This document shows, in pieces, positions 16,051 to 21,733 of a DNA stretch of 21,733 bases (positions are counted from its first letter, which is position 1; the number at the start of each line of letters is the position of its first letter). The notes under the pieces were generated by a model. The model was not told the DNA's origin and searched no databases. It was given only the letters and a program-made list of their open reading frames with translations. Location of the stretch: NCBI GenBank assembly GCA_937967875.1, contig CALBTQ010000365.1, positions 1-21,733 on the forward strand, written 5' to 3'. A program made the translations under genes and the position numbers. Source of the stretch: an uncultured Pseudomonadota bacterium. GTDB lineage: Bacteria > Lernaellota > Lernaellaia > Lernaellales > Lernaellaceae.

Positions 16051-16986
16051 TCAATTGTATCGATTATTCGCCTGCATAGCCTCTTGCGCCAACACGCGCG
16101 TTCCGCGTTGCACGAATTGGTTGGCCAACTCCACCCCCACCGTCTCCGGATCGGCTTTGCGCCCCTGCTGCCGCATGCGGTACAGCGTGTGCCCGTCGTT
16201 GGCCGCCAACACACCCTCGATGACCATATCCTCGCCCGCCGGCCGGGCCCACGCGCCCAACGCCAGCGGTTGATCGCCCTCCAATTCACGCAGAAACGCC
16301 CGTTCGGCGCGCACCATCAACGCGGAGGCTTCGTCGTTGAGCGAACGCAGCAACCGTTCGTTGGCCCGGTCCTGAATACGCGCGACGATCGCGGTCACAC
16401 CCTGCCCGACTTCCGGCACAAAACCGGCTTCCGGCAGCCGCTCGACGATCATTTGTCCGTAACCGAGCAGTTCCACCTCTTCACCTGGTAGAATCGCGCC
16501 GGTGTATGGACCGCCCGCGGACAATTTCGCGAGAATCGCCTCGACTGATTCGCCCCGGAACATGAAACGCAGGTTGGGGTAGCGATTTTGCACCTGCGCC
16601 AGTTGCAGCGGATTGAACACGGCCAAGCGCGCGCTGGACGGCTGATCCAACAACGTCAGCCGCTCGTGACCGACCAGCACATCGCCGGCGCCGTCGCGCG
16701 CCAGCACCGCGCCGACATACAGCCCGGGCGTCATTTGCGCGGGCAGTTCGGTCAACGAATGCACCGCCAGGTGGATGCGTCCGGCCGACAACGCGTCCTC
16801 GATGGGTGCGACGTTGCGTCGCTTGGCCGCCGCCGAACGAATGTGATGAACCTCGGCCCCCACTTCGCCGGGAGAAAACGACTGAATTAGCACGTCCCAA
16901 CCGCGCCGCAACCGCTGCGCCACCTGCGCGGCGCGACGCATCGCCGACGCATGCGGCAACGTCCCGATGATGATCTTGTCGGCCAT
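16051..16986 (-). CDS. Hydroxymethylbilane synthase (HemC) homologue lacking catalytic residues
   Basis: The product has 311 residues, the normal HemC length, and the fold markers are present: AVHSLTELP (74-82), the VGQG turn (193-196), NDEASALMVRAERAF (217-231) and LEGDQPLALGAWA (235-247). HemC joins four porphobilinogens on a dipyrromethane cofactor in tetrapyrrole synthesis. Here the catalytic Asp (Asp84 in E. coli) is Glu80, the preceding Lys is Thr, the cofactor-attaching Cys (Cys242) is Gln239, and the Arg-rich TSSLRR segment is replaced by NPLQLA. The N-terminal RxSPLA motif is also lost. It is therefore probably not an active deaminase. The ATG at 16986 has GGGAG upstream and gives the family start. 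No other heme gene is nearby. Confidence 0.8.
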   Translation of the reverse strand: MADKIIIGTLPHASAMRRAAQVAQRLRRGWDVLIQSFSPGEVGAEVHHIRSAAAKRRNVAPIEDALSAGRIHLAVHSLTELPAQMTPGLYVGAVLARDGAGDVLVGHERLTLLDQPSSARLAVFNPLQLAQVQNRYPNLRFMFRGESVEAILAKLSAGGPYTGAILPGEEVELLGYGQMIVERLPEAGFVPEVGQGVTAIVARIQDRANERLLRSLNDEASALMVRAERAFLRELEGDQPLALGAWARPAGEDMVIEGVLAANDGHTLYRMRQQGRKADPETVGVELANQFVQRGTRVLAQEAMQANNRYN

Positions 16987-17043
16987 TTTTCTCCCGCGTG
17001 TGTTAGGAGCGGCCATTGTAACAGGTTCGCGCCGTCGGGGCAT

Positions 17044-17074
17044 AAAAAAACGGAGCCGAACCGATCGGCTCCGT
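17044..17074 (-). terminator. Intrinsic terminator of the DUF4234 gene
   Basis: A 10-bp perfect stem (ACGGAGCCGA 17050-17059, TCGGCTCCGT 17065-17074) has a 5-nt loop. On the minus strand it is followed by a run of T's (complement of 17044-17050). It separates the DUF4234 gene from the HemC-like gene, which must then have its own promoter. Confidence 0.88.
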
Positions 17075-17094
17075 ACTCATCAATAGGTATTGCT

Positions 17095-17469
17095 TCAGGC
17101 CGCGACGCCCTTGGCCGCCCAAAACTCGTTCATCCGCCGGATAATCTTCACCAGCAGGACGATGCCCCCGATCATCGGCACGAAAATCCAGAATCCGGCC
17201 ATCCCCGTGATCGGCGCGGTCTGCCCGTCTTCCGTGTACATCTTGCCGATGTACGACGGCACCAGCCACGGCAGCGCCATCAGCGGGAACGGGAAGAGGA
17301 ACTGGAAGATCAGATAGAGCGTGCCGCTCCATCCCTGCCCGCGATAATTTTTCAATTCGCTGAACACCTGGTACCAAAAAATGATGGCGTAAATCCCCAT
17401 GGTGACGATCATCAGAATGATCACCGTCAACGGCTTGCGGATTTTACCCAACGGCTTCTGCTCAGCCAT
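17095..17469 (-). CDS. DUF4234-type small membrane protein
   Basis: The product has 124 residues. The start KPLGKIRKPLTVIILMIVTMGIYAIIFWYQV is typical of DUF4234 proteins (a first helix at about 14-33 with the T-x-GIY motif). Three further hydrophobic stretches lie at about 50-60, 61-73 and 88-108, so three or four membrane helices are likely, with a basic C-terminal end. The ATG at 17469 has GGGAGG eight bases upstream. It is monocistronic, with a terminator at 17044-17074. Function of the family is unknown. Confidence 0.8.
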   Translation of the reverse strand: MAEQKPLGKIRKPLTVIILMIVTMGIYAIIFWYQVFSELKNYRGQGWSGTLYLIFQFLFPFPLMALPWLVPSYIGKMYTEDGQTAPITGMAGFWIFVPMIGGIVLLVKIIRRMNEFWAAKGVAA

Positions 17470-17613
17470 GCACGTTTCCTCCCCTGCTTGCTGAATTTTT
17501 TGGGAAACTGGATATCGGCCTTTTTTGTAACAAAAAAAATATCACGTTGACAAGTTGGATCGTCGATTCAACGCAAAGTTGTTCGCTCCGGCTGCCGCAC
17601 GTGAAATTTGGAC

Positions 17614-17641
17614 TTGCATTTTGATCGGAAATCAGTATTAT
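17614..17641 (+). promoter_or_regulatory. Possible promoter of tRNA-Thr
   Basis: TTGCAT (17614-17619) and TATTAT (17636-17641), 16 bp apart, would start transcription about 8 nt before the tRNA 5' end. The -10 matches five of six consensus bases; the -35 is poor. The same gap holds an A/T inverted repeat (TTTTTTGT-a-ACAAAAAA at 17521-17537). Confidence 0.4.
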
Positions 17642-17655
17642 TTGCCCCCTGTTAC

Positions 17656-17727
17656 GCCCTCGTAGCTCAGGGGTGGAGCACTTCCTTGGTAAGGAAGGGG
17701 TCACCGGTTCAATCCCGGTCGAGGGCT
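17656..17727 (+). tRNA. tRNA-Thr (anticodon GGT)
   Basis: A full cloverleaf folds: acceptor GCCCTCG/CGAGGGC (17656-17662 with 17720-17726), D-stem GCTC/GAGC, anticodon stem CTTCC/GGAAG (17681-17685 with 17693-17697) around loop TTGGTAA, and T-stem ACCGG/CCGGT (17703-17707 with 17715-17719) with loop TTCAATC. The anticodon GGT reads ACC/ACT threonine codons. The discriminator is T. The 3' CCA is not encoded and must be added by nucleotidyltransferase. Confidence 0.95.
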
Positions 17728-17728
17728 T

Positions 17729-17754
17729 GCCCGCCACATCGGCGGGCTTTTTCT
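17729..17754 (+). terminator. Intrinsic terminator of tRNA-Thr
   Basis: A 7-bp stem GCCCGCC/GGCGGGC (17729-17735, 17741-17747) with a 5-nt loop is followed by TTTTTCT. It starts two bases after the mature tRNA end. Confidence 0.9.
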
Positions 17755-17758
17755 ATTT

Positions 17759-17787
17759 AAAAAAACACCCCGGCGCCGAGGCCGGGG
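17759..17787 (-). terminator. Intrinsic terminator of the phasin operon
   Basis: The stem CCCCGGC/GCCGGGG (17768-17774, 17781-17787) has a 6-nt loop. On the minus strand it is followed by TG and seven T's (complement of 17759-17765). It lies 27 bp after the stop of the short phasin gene and back to back with the tRNA terminator. Confidence 0.85.
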
Positions 17788-17814
17788 CAAAAAGAATAGA
17801 TGGTCCTCCCCGTT

Positions 17815-18165
17815 CTATGCGTCAAGCCGCAACGCCAGTCGATCCACCCGCTGACGCAGACGATCGACGCGGCGGCGCAGTTCCTCGACTTCCTCGCGTG
17901 ACGGCAGCGGCAGCAACGCGGTGGCCTTGCCCACCTTCTGCTGAAAATAGCGGCTCATCTCCTCGCGGTTTTTCTGGAACCGCTTGGCCGTTTCGCCCGC
18001 CAACTGCCGCGCTTCGCTCTGGCTGATGCTGCCCTTGTCGGCCAGCCGGCTCAGAAACGACGACACCTGCTTTTCGGTGTTGTGCAACGCGTCCTGCGCG
18101 TCGTTGCGCAGGTCGCGCAAAAAGTTGGGCACCAGTTCCTGAATTTTCGTTTCCTTGGCGGTCAT
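17815..18165 (-). CDS. Phasin-family protein (short, PhaI-like)
   Basis: The product has 116 residues and is highly helical, with no cysteine and no signal peptide. The segment LPLPSREEVEEL followed by Arg/Leu heptads to the C-terminus is the phasin (PhaF/PhaI) pattern, where a coiled coil mediates oligomerisation on polyhydroxyalkanoate granules. The ATG at 18165 has GAGGAGGT five bases upstream. It is the second gene of a two-gene operon, 25 bp after the longer phasin. No PHA synthase or depolymerase gene is in the window, so the granule role rests on family resemblance. Confidence 0.8.
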   Translation of the reverse strand: MTAKETKIQELVPNFLRDLRNDAQDALHNTEKQVSSFLSRLADKGSISQSEARQLAGETAKRFQKNREEMSRYFQQKVGKATALLPLPSREEVEELRRRVDRLRQRVDRLALRLDA

Positions 18166-18190
18166 GATCGACCTCCTCTACGGATTCGCT

Positions 18191-18664
18191 TTACTTCGCG
18201 GTCCGTTTTTTCACCGTGGCCTTTTTCATCGCTTTTTTCGGTGCGGCTTTTTTCGCCGGCTTTTTCGCCGGAGCCTTCTTGACTGCCTTTTTCGCGGTGG
18301 CTTTCTTCGCGGCGGCTTTCTTCGCCGGCGCGCCCTTGGCCAATTCGTTGATGGTCTTGCTGATCTTGGTCAGTTCGGCCTTGATGCCTTCGACTTCGTC
18401 GCGGCTGGGCAGATTCAACGCGGTGAATGTCTTTTCAACGCCGGTGGTGACCATGCCTTCGAACTCGTCGCGGGCCGAGCGCACGCGCTTGAGCAGCTCG
18501 TCATACACGCGCTTGACGTCCTTCGGGTCCAGCTTTTCCCAATTTTCCGTCAACCGATCGCGCGCCTTTTCGATCGCCTTTTCGGCCTTGGCCAGCGGCT
18601 CGCGCACGTTCTTCACGCCATCCTTCAAGAAGTCCGGAATCAGATCTTTTGCCTTGTCCACCAT
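18191..18664 (-). CDS. Phasin with histone H1-like Lys/Ala tail (PhaF-like)
   Basis: The product has 157 residues. The helical phasin part (1-108) contains the family motif NLPSRDEVEGIKAEL, as in its downstream partner. From about residue 110 to the end the sequence is only Lys, Ala, Pro and Thr with KKA repeats, like the AAKP/KKA tail of histone H1 and of Pseudomonas PhaF, which binds DNA and helps distribute granules at division. The ATG at 18664 has AAGGAGAT five bases upstream. A promoter candidate lies at 18752-18780, giving a leader of about 80 nt. DNA binding is inferred from composition. Confidence 0.85.
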   Translation of the reverse strand: MVDKAKDLIPDFLKDGVKNVREPLAKAEKAIEKARDRLTENWEKLDPKDVKRVYDELLKRVRSARDEFEGMVTTGVEKTFTALNLPSRDEVEGIKAELTKISKTINELAKGAPAKKAAAKKATAKKAVKKAPAKKPAKKAAPKKAMKKATVKKRTAK

Positions 18665-18751
18665 GATACATCTCCTTACGTTTCTGAAAGTTTATGCAAA
18701 TTCACTTTGTTTATTGTGATGTTCGGTTGCTTTATAACACGGTGCGTCATT

Positions 18752-18780
18752 AACCTAGCAATCGCCGGACCCGCTGTCAA
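18752..18780 (-). promoter_or_regulatory. Probable sigma-70-type promoter of the phasin operon
   Basis: On the minus strand, TTGACA (18775-18780) is a perfect -35. A 17-bp spacer leads to TAGGTT (18752-18757), preceded by TGC, an extended -10 feature that would compensate for the weak -10. Confidence 0.55.
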
Positions 18781-18846
18781 ACATTTTTTACACAGCGCGT
18801 CATAAATTTTTACAACTTCTTGGTATATCGTCATTTTTTTAAAATA

Positions 18847-18875
18847 TTGACGCCCGCCCGCCGCGCGGATACGAT
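18847..18875 (+). promoter_or_regulatory. Probable sigma-70-type promoter of the GT39-like gene
   Basis: TTGACG (18847-18852), a 17-bp spacer and TACGAT (18870-18875) predict a start near 18882, about 20 nt before the TTG start codon. It is divergent from the phasin promoter. Confidence 0.6.
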
Positions 18876-18902
18876 GAAGCGAATTCCAATTCCGAGGCCG
18901 CA

Positions 18903-20837
18903 TTGACCGCCACCGCATCACGACGCGAATGGACGATTTTCGGCGCGATTTTCGCGGCCGCGGCGCTGTGGCGGCTGTGGGGCTTGGGCGATGAGAGCCT
19001 GTGGACCGACGAGATCGCCGCGGTGCTCGTCTGCCGACGGCCGTTGCTCGAAGTGCTGCTGACCATCGGCGTGCAGGATGTGAATCCGCCGCTGTTCTAT
19101 CTGTTGGCGCATGTCTGGCTGCTGATCGGCGACGCCGAATGGTGGCTGCGTCTGCTGCCCGCCGCGGCCGGACTGGCGATGGTCGCGCTGACCTGGCGGC
19201 TCGGACGGCGGCTCGGCGATGCGACGATCGGCCTGGTCGCCGCTGCGCTGGTCGCCTTCTCGCCGCTGGCGATTTACCTCTCGCGCGAGTTTCGCTACCA
19301 CACGCTGGTCGCCGTCTTCGCCCTCGGCGCGCTGCTGGCCTGGCGGCGGCTGCTGGAAACGCCGACCCGCGCCGATCGCCTGTGGTTGCTGGCCTGTGTG
19401 CTTGGCGGCCTGTACACGCATTACTTCTTCCTGCTCGTGCCGCTGGTGCTGATCGCCTGGTGGATTCTCACGCCGGAAAAACCGCCGCTGCTTTCGGTCA
19501 TACAGCCGTTGGCCGGCGCGCTGTTGGCGTTTCTGCCGTGGCTGGCGGTGATCGCCGTGCAGGCGATGCGCGCCAGTTACCGCTTCCGGCCGTTGCTGCC
19601 GCCGACGGAGATGGCCTTCGACCTGCTCGGCTATTTCACGATCGGCCACGCCGACGGCGGTCCGCCCTATGCGCCGACGGGCTGGGCGCGGCTGTGGTAT
19701 TTGACCGTCCTCGCGCCGTTCTTCGCCCTGGCCGTCGCCGGGCCGGCGGCCTGGAAGAATAAACCCGGCGCGCGTCTGGCCGTCGCCGGTTTCCTGCTGC
19801 CGACGACCCTCGTGTTTCTCGCCGCGCTGGCCCTGCCGGTCTACGGTCACCGTTACCTGCTGCCGTTTCTGCCGCTGCTGATGCTGTGGTTCGCCTTCGG
19901 CGCGCAACGCCTGAGCGCGTTGTGGCGGCCGCTGGGCGCGATCGTCCTGGCTGCCGCACTGTTGTTGATGAACGGATCGTCGCTTGCGCAGCGCAACGAT
20001 CCGCGCTTCGCCCGCGAGGATTGGCGCGGCCTGGCCGACATGCTGCAAACCGCGCTCGCCGACGACGATCTCCTGCTGGCCTACAACGAAAGTCAGGTCG
20101 GTCCGCTGAAATACTATTGGGCCAAACAAACCGGCGCGCCGCTGCGCTATCGTACGTTGTTGTCGGCCGATCCGCTGACCTTCGCCGTCGACGAACCGCG
20201 GGCGATTCAGGCGCGCGTGCAATTGTATCGCACCCAGGCGCGGCGGCTGTGGCTGCTGGATCACTTCGCGCACATGTACGAGCCGCAGGGCGTCGCCCGA
20301 CGCGAACTGGCCGCCGCGTGCGTCGAGGATCCCGGCTACAACCTGTCGGCCGAGTACCGCATTCCGCTGCGCGTGTACTGGCGCACGCGCGGCGCGGCGC
20401 TGCAGGCCGTGGGACAGCGCTTCGCTCCGGCGGTCGTTTTCGCCGACGGCGCCTTCGACGACCTGCAACTCGAAGGCGATTGGACGCACACGCACGAGCC
20501 CTGGGCCTGGCTCGGCCGCGTCGGTACGGTCTACCTGCGTGCGGAAACGCCGGCCGACGCAGTGCGCCTGCGCGCGTGGCCCACGCCGCGCTACTACGGC
20601 GGGCAGACAATATCCCTGAAACTGACCACCGAGGATGCGACGCTCGCCGCCTGGACGTTGACCGGCGATCGACCGCAAACGCTCACCGCGCCGCTGCCGG
20701 GGCCGCTCGCGCCCGGCGAGATCCTCGCGGTGACGCTCGAACCGTCGCTGACCTTCGATCCGGCCGCGCAAATCGGCGGCGACGATCACACGCTCAAATC
20801 GTTGATGATCGGGGAAATCGGTTTAACGAAGGAATAA
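18903..20837 (+). CDS. GT39-like (PMT family) integral membrane glycosyltransferase
   Basis: The product has 644 residues. The first helix (about 11-27) is followed by the outer-loop motif LWTDE (Asp36-Glu37), the acidic pair that in GT39/ArnT-like GT-C enzymes binds the polyprenyl-phosphate sugar. VNPPLFYLLAHVW then follows, also typical of the family, as does SPLAIYLSREFRYHT. About ten helices run to residue 365; the C-terminal 270 residues are a soluble, probably periplasmic, domain without cysteine-rich motifs. The start is a TTG at 18903, with GAGG five bases upstream and no in-frame ATG before it. Acceptor and sugar cannot be deduced. It is monocistronic. Confidence 0.85.
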   Translation: MTATASRREWTIFGAIFAAAALWRLWGLGDESLWTDEIAAVLVCRRPLLEVLLTIGVQDVNPPLFYLLAHVWLLIGDAEWWLRLLPAAAGLAMVALTWRLGRRLGDATIGLVAAALVAFSPLAIYLSREFRYHTLVAVFALGALLAWRRLLETPTRADRLWLLACVLGGLYTHYFFLLVPLVLIAWWILTPEKPPLLSVIQPLAGALLAFLPWLAVIAVQAMRASYRFRPLLPPTEMAFDLLGYFTIGHADGGPPYAPTGWARLWYLTVLAPFFALAVAGPAAWKNKPGARLAVAGFLLPTTLVFLAALALPVYGHRYLLPFLPLLMLWFAFGAQRLSALWRPLGAIVLAAALLLMNGSSLAQRNDPRFAREDWRGLADMLQTALADDDLLLAYNESQVGPLKYYWAKQTGAPLRYRTLLSADPLTFAVDEPRAIQARVQLYRTQARRLWLLDHFAHMYEPQGVARRELAAACVEDPGYNLSAEYRIPLRVYWRTRGAALQAVGQRFAPAVVFADGAFDDLQLEGDWTHTHEPWAWLGRVGTVYLRAETPADAVRLRAWPTPRYYGGQTISLKLTTEDATLAAWTLTGDRPQTLTAPLPGPLAPGEILAVTLEPSLTFDPAAQIGGDDHTLKSLMIGEIGLTKE

Positions 20838-20881
20838 AAAAAGGCGCGCGATGCCGGGTTCGCCGGTCGATCGCGCGCCTT
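20836..20881 (-). terminator. Intrinsic terminator for the Cys-rich Asp-tailed protein gene
   Basis: A 12-bp perfect stem (AAGGCGCGCGAT 20841-20852, ATCGCGCGCCTT 20870-20881) has a 17-nt loop that contains a small inner CCGG/CCGG pairing. On the minus strand it is followed by T's (complement of 20836-20842). On the + strand the U-tract is too short for it to be a good terminator of the glycosyltransferase gene. Confidence 0.75.
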
Positions 20882-20905
20882 GTCGTGCGCTGATTTATTT
20901 ACTTA

Positions 20906-21688
20906 TCAGCAGCCGCAACCGTCGTCGTCGTCATCGTCGTCGTCGCCGGCGTCGTCGTTGTCGTCGTCGTCATCGTCGTCATCGTCATCATCGTCATCGT
21001 CGTCGGTCGTGTCGTCGTCGGTGACGTCGTCGTCGACGGTGTCGTCATCGTCGTCGTCATCGTCGCCGGCCGGCACGCATTCGTCGGTCTCTTCCACGCA
21101 TTCCTCGGTGTCGCCGCAAGGGCTGCCGCTGTGCCAGCAGGTGGACATCAGTTCGCCACAGCTTTCCTCGCCGTTGCACCACAGGCCGTCATCCGTGCAC
21201 GGATCGCCCGAGTGATCGCACGAGTCGGTGGATTCGTTGCAGGTTTCCTCGCCGTTGCAGAACACGTAGTCGGTCGTGCACGGATCGCCCGAGTGCCCCG
21301 AGCAGGCGCCGCCTTCGCAAATTTCGTCGCCGTTGCAGAACGTGCCGTCGTCGCCGCATACGAAGCCGTTGTTGTTCGACCACGCGCCGGGCGTGGACGG
21401 ATTGCACACTTCGCACTCATTGGACGGATTCTGCTCGCCCGCTTCGTAGCAATGGTCGCCGATGAAGCAGCCGGTGCAGGCCATGTATTTGAGGTTGCCG
21501 TAGGTCGCCAGGTCCATCTTCACGCCTTCCGGCGGCCAGATTTCTTCGGCATCCGAGGCGGAATCGATCACGTTGAACAACACGCCGATCGTCTCGCCCA
21601 ATTCGCCGTACATCTCGCCGCCGTCCAGGTCGACCTGGAACTCGTACTGCACGTTGCCGTGCAACGCCATCGTGCCGGTCATTGCCGT
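20906..21688 (-). CDS. Cys-rich secreted/surface protein with Asp-rich C-terminal tail, 5'-truncated
   Basis: At least 260 residues are visible. The frame is open to the adapter junction at 21688, so the ATG at 21682 is probably internal and the true start and any signal peptide are missing. The visible N-terminal part (about 70 residues) is beta-like and unassigned. A cysteine-rich region follows with about three units of the pattern FCNGxExC-xn-C-xHSGxPC, resembling Dickkopf/disintegrin-like extracellular repeats of deltaproteobacteria. The end is a run of about 60 residues, mainly Asp with Thr and Val, closing with Gly-Cys-Gly-Cys. An extracellular location is inferred from the even cysteine spacing. 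A terminator follows at 20836-20881. Confidence 0.75.
   Translation of the reverse strand, partial: TAMTGTMALHGNVQYEFQVDLDGGEMYGELGETIGVLFNVIDSASDAEEIWPPEGVKMDLATYGNLKYMACTGCFIGDHCYEAGEQNPSNECEVCNPSTPGAWSNNNGFVCGDDGTFCNGDEICEGGACSGHSGDPCTTDYVFCNGEETCNESTDSCDHSGDPCTDDGLWCNGEESCGELMSTCWHSGSPCGDTEECVEETDECVPAGDDDDDDDDTVDDDVTDDDTTDDDDDDDDDDDDDDDNDDAGDDDDDDDDGCGC
20921..21067 (-). repeat. GAC/GAT triplet microsatellite encoding the Asp tail
   Basis: On the minus strand the codons are almost all GAC or GAT with a few Thr, Val, Asn, Ala and Gly codons. It is the same kind of tract as at 7648-7830 but at the C-terminal end of its protein. The + strand poly-Ser translation is an artefact. Confidence 0.9.
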
Positions 21689-21733
21689 AGATCGGAAGAG
21701 CGTCGTGTAGGGAAAGAGTGTAGATCTCGGTGG
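21689..21733. other. Illumina sequencing adapter (assembly contamination)
   Basis: The last 45 bases begin AGATCGGAAGAGCGTCGTG and match base for base, from memory, the reverse complement of the Illumina TruSeq universal adapter. They are not genomic. The contig end is thus an untrimmed read, and the frame reading through it must be cut at 21688. Confidence 0.97.

Noticed and set aside
18676..18921. Minus-strand frame upstream of the phasin genes
   Set aside because: It covers both divergent promoters and has no ribosome binding site or family signal.
18918..20789. Antisense open frame of more than 600 codons over the GT39-like gene
   Set aside because: The translation is Gln/Arg-rich low complexity; the + strand has a promoter, clear membrane helices and a family motif.
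20880..21215. Poly-Ser protein on the + strand
   Set aside because: It is the complement of the GAC/GAT tract; the minus frame continues into a coherent cysteine-rich protein.

Overview
The window is a GC-rich piece of a bacterial chromosome, almost certainly a metagenome-assembled contig. Its last 45 bases (21689-21733) are Illumina adapter sequence, not genome. The gene content suggests an anaerobic or microaerobic Gram-negative bacterium of a deltaproteobacteria-like lineage (Desulfobacterota, Myxococcota or a neighbouring candidate phylum). The reasons are an orange-protein (ORP) type metal-cluster gene set under a sigma-54 activator, phasins, and secreted proteins with very long aspartate runs. 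The exact taxon cannot be fixed from this sequence.

Layout. 1-4501 (+): the 3' two thirds of gltB and all of gltD (glutamate synthase), overlapping by 8 bp. 4502-4900: palindromic repeats, a bidirectional terminator and a possible promoter. 4901-6796 (+): a polytopic GT-C-like membrane protein. 6871-7149 (-): a small unknown protein. 7567-8439 (+): a lipoprotein with an Asp-rich spacer and a LamG/concanavalin-like domain. 8502-15441 (-): eleven co-directional genes forming an ORP-like cluster. 15633-16019 (+): a degenerate receiver-domain protein. 16051-16986 (-): a HemC homologue lacking the catalytic residues. 17095-17469 (-): a DUF4234 membrane protein. 17656-17727 (+): tRNA-Thr(GGT). 17815-18664 (-): two phasins. 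18903-20837 (+): a GT39-like glycosyltransferase. 20906-21688 (-): the 3' part of a cysteine-rich, Asp-tailed surface protein cut by the adapter.

The centrepiece is the ORP-like cluster. In transcription order it encodes a DUF134 HTH protein, a PAS-AAA+-Fis sigma-54 activator (GTGA overlap), then a regulatory gap with a sigma-54 (-24/-12) promoter and an 8+8 bp inverted repeat about 100 bp upstream of the predicted start. After that come a NifX-like protein with an Arg/Gly tail, two DUF5320-type Gly/Arg-rich proteins, a ferredoxin-MinD ATPase, an IscU/NifU-type scaffold, a second ferredoxin-MinD ATPase, a zinc-ribbon protein with a His/Cys tail, a stand-alone NifX/Orp protein, and an Mrp ATPase fused to a NifX/Orp domain. 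Several genes overlap by ATGA or are 1-20 bp apart, so they are probably one operon. The sequence supports a metal-sulfur-cluster assembly and carriage system using three P-loop ATPases, one U-type scaffold and three NifX-like cluster-binding domains. The Desulfovibrio ORP complex is the closest system I know. The embedded IscU-type scaffold and the single co-directional layout are the parts I do not recall from it.

Two neighbouring genes look like pseudoenzymes: a receiver domain with Ala at the phospho-acceptor position, and a full-length hydroxymethylbilane-synthase homologue with Glu for the catalytic Asp and Gln for the cofactor-binding Cys.
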